From: Nematopogon swammerdamellus
Lineage: Eukaryota > Arthropoda > Insecta > Lepidoptera > Adelidae
Length of the DNA: 64,000 bases
Direction: 5' to 3'
Assembly (NCBI GenBank): GCA_946902875.1
Contig: OX336348.1
Span: forward strand, 11,371,741-11,435,740
Below are positions 1 to 10,036 of this stretch, one piece after another. A model generated the notes under the pieces. The model saw nothing but the letters and a program-made list of their open reading frames with translations, ran no database searches and had not been told where the DNA came from. How positions within the stretch are numbered: the stretch's first letter is position 1; every line of letters begins with the position of its first letter. The position numbers were made by a program, and so were the translations under genes.

Positions 1-994
1 CTTTTCTGTATGTATGTATGTATGTATGTATGTATGTTCCTCCATAACTCCTTAAGCCATCATCCGAATTTGATGAAACTTAGTACAAACCCATTTTACT
101 ATACGGGACACAGGATAAGCTAACTAAAATTCACTTCCGGCTACGCTAAGATGTGGCTCCCATACAAATCGAATCGAATTAAAAGCGGCGCGGCGCGGCG
201 GCGGCGGTTTGTGGCTAGCTAGCGGAGGCTGGCGGCGGAGGCGGAGGCGCGGGCGCGCGCACGGCGCGGGGTGCGGTCTGGCCGAGCGCGGTGTGTGTAT
301 GCATTGTCTCGAGCCAGAGGTTTACTTCATTAGGTATCTATGTGATTAATTTTAGGTGCAAACCAAACAAATTTTAGGTAAATGTGTTGTTGCAAGTCGA
401 TGTTAGCGGATATTTACTTAACTGGAGTTCCTATTTGATTTAAGTTATTTGATCGTATGTTTATTATATTGTACGTAGTGTAGTATGCGCGCACTATTAG
501 CGAAAAGATTCTTATTTTTACCCGACTACGGCGAAGCGAAAATGAGAGTTATGTGTTTGACCGGTATGTATGTATGTATGTATGTGTGTATCTATGTATG
601 TATGTATGTGTGTATGTATGTATGTATGTATGTATGTATGTATGTATGTATGTATGTATGTATGCATGTATGTTCATCTGTTCCCTCATACATAACTTCG
701 AAACTACTTATCATAATTTGACAAATGAGGTATCGTTGGATGCGTCTTGACGCTGGATAGAGGCTATGTGACGTCCCTTCAAATTGTATATGGCGCCCTC
801 TAAAGGACATAAAGTCATGACCTAAAAAAAATTTTTTTAATGATGTCGTCTTTGGGATCAAATGAAAGGGCTTAATTAACACATTTCAAAAATTTATATA
901 TTGTTAGCTGTTGCTTTAGGATTTGCTTGCATGCATCCGATAATTGGGAATAATTTCTAAAATCAGGCCTCACTCCGAACCTACCCAAAATACA
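1..994 (-). repeat. Interspersed repeat family A (TATG tracts, GC-rich core)
   Basis: Non-coding repeat. From left to right it holds a TATG tract, a conserved ~150-base block, a GC-rich block (about 181-290), an AT-rich block, a second TATG tract and a ~230-base tail. The same arrangement returns inverted at about 43,019-43,970, and its tail also occurs at 28,540-28,820 with 31,118-31,230. The conserved block is shared with the 977-bp tandem repeat at 10-13 kb, so the two are related. I see no coding content; the short open frames across the TATG tracts are simple-repeat artefacts. The element class is unknown to me. Confidence 0.75.
562..672. repeat. (TATG)n microsatellite
   Basis: About 110 bases of TATG/TGTG units with few interruptions inside repeat family A. 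Shorter TATG tracts occur at 9-36 and 28,580-28,624, and the complement at 43,884-43,913. Confidence 0.95.
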
Positions 995-2405
995 TCCTAC
1001 TAATATTATAAACGCGAAAGTTTGTGAATGAGTTGCGTTCAGGAAGACGATAAACGTACTCAAAGAAAGTAAGTAACTAATGGCGAGGCCGAAGGCCGAG
1101 CTGCGTTCGGGAAGACTATGAACCTTCTCGAAGAAAGTAAGTAACAAAAGGCGAGGCCGAAGGCCGAGCTGCGTTCAGGAAGATCCTAAACCTTCTCGAA
1201 GAAACCAAGTAACAAAGGGCGAGGCCGAAGGCCGAGCTGCGTTCAGGAAGAGGATAAACCTTCTCGAAGACAGTAAGTAACTATGGGCGAGACCGAAGGC
1301 CGAGATGTGTTCAGGAACAAGATAAACATTTTCGAAGAAAGTAAGTAACAAAGAAGTTACTTTCTTCAAGAAGATTTATGGTCTTCCTGAACGCAGCTCG
1401 GCCTTCGGACTCGCTCACTGTTACTTACATTCTTCGAAAAGGTTATCCTCTTTCTGAACGAAGCTCGGCCTTCGGCCTCGCCCTTTGTTACTTGCTTTCT
1501 TAAAGATGGTTTATCCTTTTCCTGAACGCAGCTCGGCCTTCGGCCTCGCCCATAGTTACTTACTGTCTTCGAAAAGGTTTATCGTCTTCCTAAACGCAGC
1601 TCGGCCTTCGGCCTCGCCCTCTGTAACTTACTTTCTCCGAGAAGGTTTATGGTCTTCCTGAACGCAGCTCGGCCTTCGGCCTCGCCCTCTGTTACTTTTT
1701 TCGGAAAGGTTATCCTCTTCCTGAACGCAGCTCGGTCTTCGGCCTCGCCCATAGTTACTTACTGTCTTCTAGAAGGTTTATCGTCTTCCTGAACGCAGCT
1801 CGGCCTTCGGCCTCGCCCTTTGTTACATACTTTCTTCGAGAAGTTTTATGGTATTCCTGAACGCAGCTCGGCCTTCGGCCTCGCCCTCTGTTACTTACTT
1901 TCTTTGAAAAGGTTATCCTCTTCCTGAACGCAGCTCGGCCTTCGGCCTCGCCCATAGTTACTTACTGTCTTCGAGAAGGTTTATCGTTTTCCTGAACGCA
2001 GCTCGGCCTTCGGCCTCGCCCTCTGTTACTTACTTTCTTCGAAAAGGTTACCTTCATCCTGAACGCAGCTCGGCCTTCGGCCTCGCCCATAGTTACTTAC
2101 TGTCTTCGAGAAGGTTTATCGTTTTCCTGAACGCAGCTCGGCCTTCGGCCTCGCCCTCTGTTACTTACTTTCTTCGAAAAGGTTACCCTTATCCTGAACG
2201 CAGCTCGGCCTTCGGCCTCGCCCATAGTTACTTACTGTCTTCGAGAAGGTTTATCGTCTTCCTGAACGCAATTCCGCCTTCGGCCTCAAAAAGTTACTCA
2301 CTTTCTTCGAGACGGTTTATCGTTTAAGTACCTGAATCCAGCTCGCCCTTAGTTCTTCCTTTGAAATACGAATTTCACGCGAGCGAAGCCGCGGGCAAAA
2401 GCTAG
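995..2405 (+). mobile_element. Non-autonomous Helitron filled with ~68-bp minisatellite
   Basis: The 5' end is TC at 995 followed by CTACTAATATTATAAA, and the 3' end is a GC hairpin (ACGCGAGCGAAGCCGCGGGC) then AAAAG and CTAG at 2402-2405. It sits between A994 and T2406, the A^T target expected for Helitrons. The interior is a tandem array of ~68-bp units carrying GCTCGGCCTTCGGCCTCGCCC, an imperfect palindrome. Unit orientation flips near 1,350: left units point minus, right units plus. There is no Rep or helicase coding, so it would depend on an autonomous relative. Confidence 0.85.
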
Positions 2406-5097
2406 TACTAATAATATAAACGCGAAATTTTGTGAATGAGTTGCGTTCAGAACACGATAAACCTACTCAAAGAAAGTAAGTAACAAACGGCGAGGCCGAA
2501 GGCCGAGCCGCGTTCAGGAAGAGGATAAACCATCTTTAAGAAAGTAAGTAACTGAGGGCGAGGCCGAAGGCCGAGCTTCGTTCGAGAAGACTATAATCCT
2601 TCTCGAAGAAAGTAAGTAACACAGGGCGAGGCCGAAGGCCAAGCTGCGTTCAGAAAGACGATAAACCTTCTCGAAGGCAGTAAGTAACCATGGGCGAGCC
2701 CGAAGGCCGAGCCGCGTTCAGGAAGAGGATAAACCATCTTTAAGAAAGTAAGTAACAAAGGGCGAGGCCGAAAGCCGAGCTGCGTTCGGGAAGACTGTAA
2801 ACCTTCTCGAAGACAGTAAGTAACTATGGGCGAGGCCGAAGGCCGAGATGCATTCAGGAAGAGGATTAACCTTTTCGAAATAAGTAGCAAAGAAGTTACT
2901 TTCTTCGAGAAGATTTATGGTCTTCCTGAAAGCAGCTTGGCCTTTGGACTCGCCCTCTGTTACTTACTTTCTTCGAAAAGGTTAATTTATTCCTGAACGC
3001 AACTCGGCCTTCGGCCTAGCCCTACTTTCTTCGAGAAGGTTTAGTCTTCCCGAAGGCTGCTCGGCCTTCGGCCTCGCCCTTTGTTACTTACTTTCTTAAA
3101 GATGGTTTATCCTCTTCCTGAATGCAGCTCCGCCTTCGGCATCGCCCATAGTTAATTACTGTCTTCGAGAAAGTTTATCGTCTTCCTGAACGCAGCTCGG
3201 CCTTCGGCCTCGCCCTTTGTTACTAACTTTCTTCGAGAAGGTTTAGTCTTCCCGAACGCAGCTCGGCCTTCGGCCTCGCTCATAGTTACTTACTGTCTTC
3301 AAGAAGGTTTATCGTCTTCCTCGTAAACCTTCTCGAAGAAAGTAAGTAACTATGGGCGAGGCCGAAGGCCGAGCTGCGTTCAGGAAGAGGATAAACCATC
3401 TTTAAGAAAGTAAGTAACAAAGGGCGAGGCCGAAAGCCGATCTGCGTTCGAAAAGACTGTAAACCTTCTCGAAGACTGTAAGTAAATATAGGCGAGGCCG
3501 AAGGCCGAGATGCATTCAGGAAGAGGATAAACCTTTTCGAAATAAGTAGCAAAGAAGTTACTTTCTTCGAGAAGATTTATGGTCTTCCTGAAAGCAGCTT
3601 GGCCTTCGGCCTCGCCCTTTGTTACTTACTTTCTTAAAGATGGTTTATCCTCTTTCTGAATGCAGCTCGGCCTTCGGCATCGCCCATAGTTAATTACTGT
3701 CTTCGAGAAAGTTTATCGTCTTCCTGAACGCAGCTCGGACTTCGGCCTCGCCCTTTGTTACTTACTTTATTGAAGATGGTTTATCCTCTTCCTGAACGCA
3801 GCTCGGCCTTCGGCCTCGCCCATAGTTACTTACTGTCTTCGGGAAAGTTTATCGTCTTCCTGAACGCAGCTCGGCCTTTGGCCTCGCCCTTTGTTACTTA
3901 CTATCTTCGAGAAGGTTTAGTCTTCCCGAACGCAGCTTGGCCTTCGGCCTCGCCCTTTGTTACTTACTTTCTTAAACATGGTTTATCATCTTCCTGAACG
4001 CAGTTCGGCCTTCGGCCTCGCCCATAGTTACTTACTGTCTTCAAGAAGGTCTATCGTCTTCCTGAAAGCAGCTCGGCCTTCGGCCTCGCCCTTTGTTACT
4101 TTCTTTTTTCGAGAAGGTTTATAGTCTTCCCAAACGCAGCTCGGCCTTCGGCCTCGCCCTCAGTTACTTACTTTCTTAAAAATGGTTTATCCTATTCCTA
4201 AACGCAACTCGGCCTTCAGCCTTGCCTTTTATTACTTACTTTCTTGGAGAAGATTTATAGTCTTCCCGAACGCAGCTCGGCCTTCGGCCTTGCCCTCAGT
4301 TACTTACTTCCTTAAAGATGGTTTATCCTCTTCCTGAACGCAGCTCGGCCTTCGGCCTCGCCTATAGTTGTCTTCAAGAAAGTTTATCGTCTTCTGAACG
4401 CAGCTCGGCCTTCGGCCTCGCCCTTTGTCAATGACTCACTTAAAGATGGATTATCCTCTTCCTGAAAGCAGCTTGGCCGTCGGCCTCGCGCATAGTTACT
4501 TACTGTATTCGAGAAAGTTTATCGTCTTCCTGAACGCAGCTCGACCTTCGGCCTCGCCCGTTGTTACTTACTTTCTTCGAGAAGGTTTTGTAGTCTTCCC
4601 GAACGCAGCTCGGCCTTCGGCCTCGCCCATTGTTACTTACTTTCTTAAAGATGGTTTATCCCCTTCCTGAACGCAGCTCGGCCTTCGGCCTCGCCCATAG
4701 TTACTTACTGTCTTCGAGAAAGTTTATCGTCTTCCTGAATGAACCTCGGCCTTCGGCCTCGCCTTTTGTTACTTACTTTCTTCGAGAAGGTTTATAGTCT
4801 TCCCGAACGCAGCTCGGCCTTCGGCCTCGCCCTCAGTTACTTACTTTCTTAAAGATGGTTTATCCTCTTCGTGAACTCAGCTCGGCCTTCGGCCTCGCCC
4901 ATAGTTACTTACTGTCTTCGAGAAAGTTTATCGTCTTCCTGAACGCAGCTCGGCCTTCGGCCTCGCCCTTTGTTACTTACTTTCTTCGAGATGGTTTATA
5001 GTCTTCCCGAACGCAGCTCGGCCGTCGGCCTCGCCCTCAGTCACTTACTTTCAAGATGGTTTATCCTCTTCCTGAACGCAGCTCGGCCTTCGGCCTT
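2406..5097 (+). mobile_element. Second minisatellite Helitron array, 3' end lost
   Basis: It starts with TACTAATAATATAAACGCG directly after the CTAGT of the preceding Helitron, so a 5' end abuts a 3' end. About 40 units of the same ~68-bp minisatellite follow, with orientation switches near 2,890, 3,325 and 3,555. The array stops at 5,097 without hairpin or CTAG and runs into sequence that also flanks the Helitron at about 32,905-32,940 (AATAAAACCTAAACAAAC), which suggests a deletion of the 3' end. Confidence 0.75.
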
Positions 5098-5275
5098 AAA
5101 AGAATAAAACCTAAACAAACAAAACATGTAAAACGGTTCTGCAAATACTTTATCACGAAGTTATGACCGTAAAATAATTGCAATAAAAAATATGTTCAAA
5201 AACTAAAACCCGACTACTGAAAAATCACGATCTAAAAAGCATGAAACAAGAAAATATTCTCATCTGAAATTGTTA

Positions 5276-5303
5276 TGTACAAACTACTTACTTACTTACT
5301 TAC
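5276..5303. repeat. (ACTT)n microsatellite
   Basis: Short run of ACTT units just upstream of a LINE fragment. Confidence 0.85.
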
Positions 5304-5307
5304 TTGT

Positions 5308-5821
5308 TACTGCTCTAGTCAAAGTCACTGAGGATATCCGTCTTAGTATGGAAAACAAAGAACTCACAGTTATTGTATTACTTGATTTCAGTAATGCCTT
5401 CAACACAGTTGACTTTGATATAATGATGGGTATCCTGCGTTCTCTTAACCTATCTCCGGTGACACTTGACTGATTCGAGTCTTATCTTCGCGGGCGTCAG
5501 CAGTGTGTTAGAACAGACAATGAATTTTCTAGCTGGAATAACCTCGCTGCTGGCGTACCCCTGGGTGGTGTGTTATCTCCTTTATTGTTTTCTGTATTCA
5601 TAAATATCATTACCAAACTTTTTGCATCTCGCTACCACCTGTACGCCGATGACTTGCAACTTTACTTACACGCGACTATGGATAACTTATCCCAAACAAT
5701 TAATAGCATGAACCTTGACTTGAATTCTGCTCGTCTATGGAACTCGCTGCCGCACTACGTCCGTCACACCCAAACTTTAAATTCTTTTAAAAAAACATTG
5801 AAGAAATTCTACCTTAACTAA
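5308..5821 (+). pseudogene. Non-LTR retrotransposon reverse transcriptase fragment (internally deleted)
   Basis: One frame reads through the reverse transcriptase core: the palm motif around LLDFSNAFNTVD, then GVPLGGVLSPLLFS (normally GVPQGG...) and the catalytic YADD in YHLYADDLQLYL. A TGA at 5,471-5,473 replaces what is usually Trp before FESYLRGRQQ. After NSMNLDLN the protein jumps straight to the C-terminal signature ARLWNSLP...FKKTLKKFYLN, so several hundred bases of thumb and connection are missing. It is 5' truncated, with no endonuclease. A T-rich stretch (5,838-5,850) follows the stop. Jockey- or CR1-like LINE by motif style; the exact clade is not certain. Non-functional. Confidence 0.85.
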
Positions 5822-5964
5822 TTTTCCTTGTTTGTATTTTTTTTTTTTTATTAACTTGTGGATTAGTATAGTATAGTATGTATTATTTGTATGTAGTATC
5901 TATGTTATATACATTGTATGTATGTTTATGCTGTTTGTTTTTTATGTATTGTAATAATAGGTAT

Positions 5965-6396
5965 GTATGTTCAGTAATGACGTACGGAGCGGAAACGTGG
6001 ACCCTCACGATGGGCCTGGTCCAAAAATTTAAAGTCGCTCAGCGAGCTATGGAAAGAGCAATGCTCGGCATTTCTTTGACCGATAAAATCCGTAACGACG
6101 TGATACGTCAAAGAACTAAGGTAGTCGACATTGCTAAGAAAATAACCAAGTGAAGTGGCAGTGGGCTGGGCACATCTGTCGTAGACCCGACAACCGATGG
6201 GGTAGACGGGTGCTCGAATGGAGGCCAAGTACAAGCAAACGTAGCGTGGGACGCCTCCCGGCTAGGTGGACAGATGACCTAAAAAAGGTAGCCGGGAGTG
6301 GATGGATGAGAAGAGCGGAAGACCGCGTGTGGTGGCGTGCCATGGGAGAGGCCTATGTCCAGCAGTGGATCGATACAGGCTGATGATGATGATGAT
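5965..6396 (+). pseudogene. RTE-type LINE, C-terminal end with (TGA)n tail
   Basis: The frame from about 5,969 to 6,153 encodes TYGAETWTLT followed by a helical segment ending KKITK. After a one-base frameshift at about 6,150 the frame to 6,383 continues KWQWAGHICRRPDNRWGRRV...GRLPARWTDDLKK and ends near the tail. Established knowledge: TYGSETW...KWQWAGHIAR...GRPKTRW is the C-terminal signature of RTE-clade LINEs, and RTE elements end in short repeats instead of poly(A). The sequence stops in TGATGATGATGATGATG at 6,381-6,397. It is 5' truncated, retaining about 135 residues. Confidence 0.88.
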
Positions 6397-6397
6397 G

Positions 6398-6632
6398 TTC
6401 ATGTAGGTATATTCATAATAAAAATAAAATAGATATTCCACCTCCTTTCGTTTGCACTACCCATACTTCTTTCTCTGTATTTTATTCCTCATCACCCAAA
6501 GGTTGACTGTAAGAAATCACTTGCAGTGATAAGTCCGCCTTTGCGCACTTCTGTATTGGTTTGTTCTACTCGTGTACTGTTCTCCTTTCCATTGAGTGCA
6601 ATAAAGAGTTTCTATTCTATTCTATTCTATTC
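6398..6632 (+). mobile_element. LINE or SINE 3' end with (TTCTA)n tail
   Basis: Non-coding block ending in a polyadenylation-like CAATAAAGAG and five TTCTA/ATTC repeats (about 6,610-6,632). The inner phrase AAGAAATCACTTGCAGTGA followed by TAAGTCCGCC resembles the 3' end of a common lepidopteran LINE family. No coding is left. Confidence 0.6.
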
Positions 6633-6857
6633 CATCAACTAAAGTTAAGCTCATAATATCGTATCGCACTACCAATTCATAATTCATCAAAATAAATTCA
6701 TAAATACGTAATGAATTGTAAACATAAATTGAATGTATGACAGATGGTGAAATGTAATTGACAATACAATAGCACGTAGAACAACCTATACTATACGGTA
6801 TACCGAGTAAGTAACTATTGCTTAATCTGTGACCGAGTGGAGTGCCTAGCACCTACA

Positions 6858-7825
6858 TTTATTTATTTATTTATTTATTTATTTATTTGACACTTAACTA
6901 GCAAACCTTACAGGATATCCTAACTCGTTTACTAGCCTAATTTTACTTATGCATGCAATTTATTAAGATAACTTATAACTAATCTCTTATATGTACCTAG
7001 ACTATTATTAAAAACATCAAACTCTGTCTCCTTATTTAGCTCGTTCAGCATATGAATAGCTCGGTTTAGAGGAGAGCACATCTGTAGATTTGTTCTTGCC
7101 GGAGCTGGTTGGAGAAGAACATGTGTCCTGGCCCTATGATAGTTATTCGGAACATATAAATTAAACAACTGTAGGAAAACCGGGTTACTGATTTTCCCAT
7201 TTAATGTTTGGAAAATGTAGGACATGAGGGCTAAGTCCCTTCTGAATTCGATGGAATTGTAGCCCACCATACCTAGTAAAATTTTTGTCGGGTACAAATA
7301 TGGGTAATAATTAAACTGTTTTTTATACAAAGATCTGATGTACTTTTTTTGAACCTTTTCCAGCATGAGTATATATGAAGACTCATGCGGGGTCCAGATG
7401 ATTGCACTGCTTTCTAACTTACTTCGGACAAACGAATTATACAGCAGCTTAACTGAGGCAGTATTACTGAAATCTTTCGACTGTCGCAATACTACGCCCA
7501 GTGTTCTACTCGCGACCTTGCACACTTGCCCCATGTGATCGTGAAATGTTAGCTTGTCGTCGAATAATACACCCAAGTCCTTCACTTGCTGGGCACGTTT
7601 AAGTGGAATATCTCCTAGTTTATACGCATATTGGATCGGGCAACTTTTCCTAGTGAAGCTAACTATCATGCATTTGTCGGTGTTAAAATGCAGTTGATTC
7701 GCTAGACTCCACTGATGTACAAAGTTTATGTCGCGTTGGAGAGCTTCACAGTCTGCTTCGTTCTTTATTTCCAAAAAGATCTTGAGGTCATCCGCGAATA
7801 ACAAGCACATAGCGATTCTCACCAC
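6858..7825 (-). pseudogene. Non-LTR retrotransposon, 3' half of reverse transcriptase with (AAAT)n tail
   Basis: An uninterrupted 292-codon minus-strand frame (7,825 to 6,947) starts just before the catalytic box (LLFADDLKIFLEI) and runs through the thumb (NQLHFNTDKC, KDLGVLFDDKLTF) to the C-terminus (SFVRSKLESSAIIW...YIRSLYKKQF). The N-terminal palm, the endonuclease and ORF1 are missing, so it is a 5'-truncated insertion. On the minus strand the 3' end is followed by an (AAAT)n tail, seen as TTTATTTATTTA at 6,858-6,892. The lack of internal stops over 292 codons indicates a fairly recent insertion. Jockey superfamily is likely; the clade is not assigned. Confidence 0.88.
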
Positions 7826-7829
7826 TAAA

Positions 7830-8820
7830 GGATAATAGTCAGTAGGTACCTACCTATAATATTCATTCATTACTCGCAAATCAAAGCTGCAAAAATGTTA
7901 ATAAGTATCTGTAATATGAACAAAGTAGGTAGATACTGTTGTATGTATGATGTCACAATAACACAATTTTCAAGTAAGTTATTTAAAACTAAGTTATTGT
8001 ACTTCCTTGTAGGATTGCATCAAACACTCAATTTAGTATATGAGTACCTATACAAATTAGCAAATTATGATGATAGATAATCAAATCACAAATACCCCGG
8101 TACTTACGAGTAGGTACTTACGGATAAGAAGGCAGGTCCTGTCTGCCTGCCTGTTAGTTGTTACAGAAACTCAATAGGTACATAGATTAGGTAATCGTCC
8201 TATATGCTGAAACACGTAATAAGAAGATAATATAGACAATTACCTACCAATTCAAACAGTGAGTGATCGACATGTGTCGTGAGAAAACTGTGTTCTCTCG
8301 GAAAACACGAAGTATGCAAGTAAGTGTACCACTTCACATTTTTTCTCCACCAATACTATACCTACCTACTGTTCTTGCGCAAACGTATGAATAAAGAAGT
8401 AGGCTTGAGTGTAAATTTCCGATATAGGTATCAGATATACTTAGGTAGATGTTATGGAAATTCTGAAAAAAAAATGTTCTGTCTCCTTGAGATTGAATGA
8501 ATAGATCCTGCTGGTGGATGTCCGCCGTGGATGCGCAGTAGTAGATGCGTAGATTCGCTAATATATTAATTCCCAGTTTCCAAGTTACTTATGGTACGTT
8601 GGTACTTGCAGTGATATTGTTAATATTTCTTCTTCTCTGTTTTTCACGTAGGTATTGTGCAACTAAACCATGTAGCTATCTTCTTGTTTGTAATCAACGA
8701 CGTATGATCTTTGTTTGTAATCACGTTTTCATATGGTTTTCATTTTATCCTCTTAGGTTGTTATGGCAACCGTCATCCAACTCGTTGTGTTCGTGTCATA
8801 GACGTATAAAGGAATTATTC
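7830..8820. other. AT-rich non-coding interval
   Basis: Contains many short TAGGTA/TACCTA motifs typical of degenerate lepidopteran intergenic DNA. No convincing coding frame, RNA gene or terminal repeats were seen. A 113-codon frame at 8,545-8,886 has no recognisable domain and runs into the adjoining Helitron end. Confidence 0.6.
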
Positions 8821-8824
8821 CTTA

Positions 8825-9957
8825 CTAGCTTTTGCCCGCGGCTTCGCTCGCGTGAAATTCGTATTTCAAAGGAAGAAAGTAAGTAACTAAGGCCGATCTG
8901 CGTTTAGGTAAACAATAAACCTTCTCAACTAAAGTAAGTAACTAACGGCGAGGCTTCAGGCTGAGCAGCATTCTGGAAAACAATAAACCTTTTCGAATAA
9001 AGTAAGTAACAGAGGGCGAGGCCGAAGGCCAAGCTGCGTTCAGGAAGACCATAAACCTTCTCGAACAAAGTAACTAAGGGCGAGGCCGAAGGCCGAGCTG
9101 CGTTCAGGAAGACTGTAAAACTTCTCGACGAAATTAAGTAATTGAGGGCAAGGCCGTAGGCCGAGCTGCGTTCAGGAAGACTATAAACCTTCTTGATGAA
9201 AGTAAGCAACTGAGGGCGAGGCCGAAGGCCGAGCTGCGGTCAGGAAGACGATAACCTTTTCGAAGAAAGTAAGTAACATAGGGCGAGGCCGAAGGCCGAG
9301 CTGCGTTCAGGAAGAAGATAACTTTTTCGAAGAAAGTAAGTAACAGAGGGCGAGGCCGAAGGCCGAGCTGCGTTCAGGAAGACCATAAACCTTCTCGAAC
9401 AAAGTAAGTAACTAAGGGCGAGGCAGAAGGCCGAGCGGCGTTCAGGAAGACTGTAAAACTTCTCGACGAAACTAAGTAATTGAGGGCAAGGCCGAAGGCC
9501 GAGCTGCGTTCAGGAGGACTATAAACCTTCTTGATGAAAGTAAGCAACTGAGGGCGAGGCCGAAGGCCGAGCTCCGGTCAGGAAGACGATAACCTTTTCG
9601 AAGAAAGTAAGTAACATAGGGCGAGGCCGAAGGCCGAGCTGCGTTCAGGAAGACCATAAACCTTCTTGAAGAAAGTAAGTAACTAAGGGCGAGGCCGAAG
9701 GCCGAGCTGCGTTCAGGAAACTAAACCTTCTCGATGAAAGTAAGTAACTGAGGGCGAGGCCGAAGGCCGAGCTGCGTTCAGGAAAACGATAACCTTTTCG
9801 AAGAAAGTAAGTAACAGAGGGCGAGGCGGAAGGCCGAGCTGCGTTCTTTCTTTGAGAATGTTTATTGTTTATCTGAATCCAGTTCACCCTCCGGCCCTGG
9901 CCTAAGTTACTTACTTTCTTCTTTTGAAATACGAATTTGACGCGAGCGAAAAAGCTA
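8825..9957 (-). mobile_element. Minisatellite Helitron with hairpin ends on both sides
   Basis: The left edge is a minus-strand Helitron 3' end (CTAG 8,825-8,828, then TTTTGCCCGCGGCTTCGCTC). The right edge (about 9,925-9,957) is a plus-strand 3' end of the same kind, degraded to ACGCGAGCGAAAAAGCTA. About 14 units of the ~68-bp minisatellite lie between in minus orientation; the last ~70 bases turn to plus near 9,850. No 5' TC end is present, so this is a hybrid of two 3' halves. A related copy lies inverted at 34,765-35,920. Confidence 0.75.
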
Positions 9958-10036
9958 TCAATATTAAAATATGAAACTTCAGTTAAAATAAATCAAACAC
10001 TTTGGATACCTAACTAAGTAAAATATTCCACCTATT

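Noticed and set aside
485..882. Cys/Tyr/Val- or His/Thr-rich frames over the TATG tract
   Set aside because: Pure microsatellite translation.
1175..4670. Open frames with NAARPSASP / LPERSSAFGL motifs, also at 8.9-9.9, 31.4-32.6, 34.8-35.8 and 41-43 kb
   Set aside because: Products of the ~68-bp Helitron minisatellite; no start context, no domain, orientation follows the array inversions.
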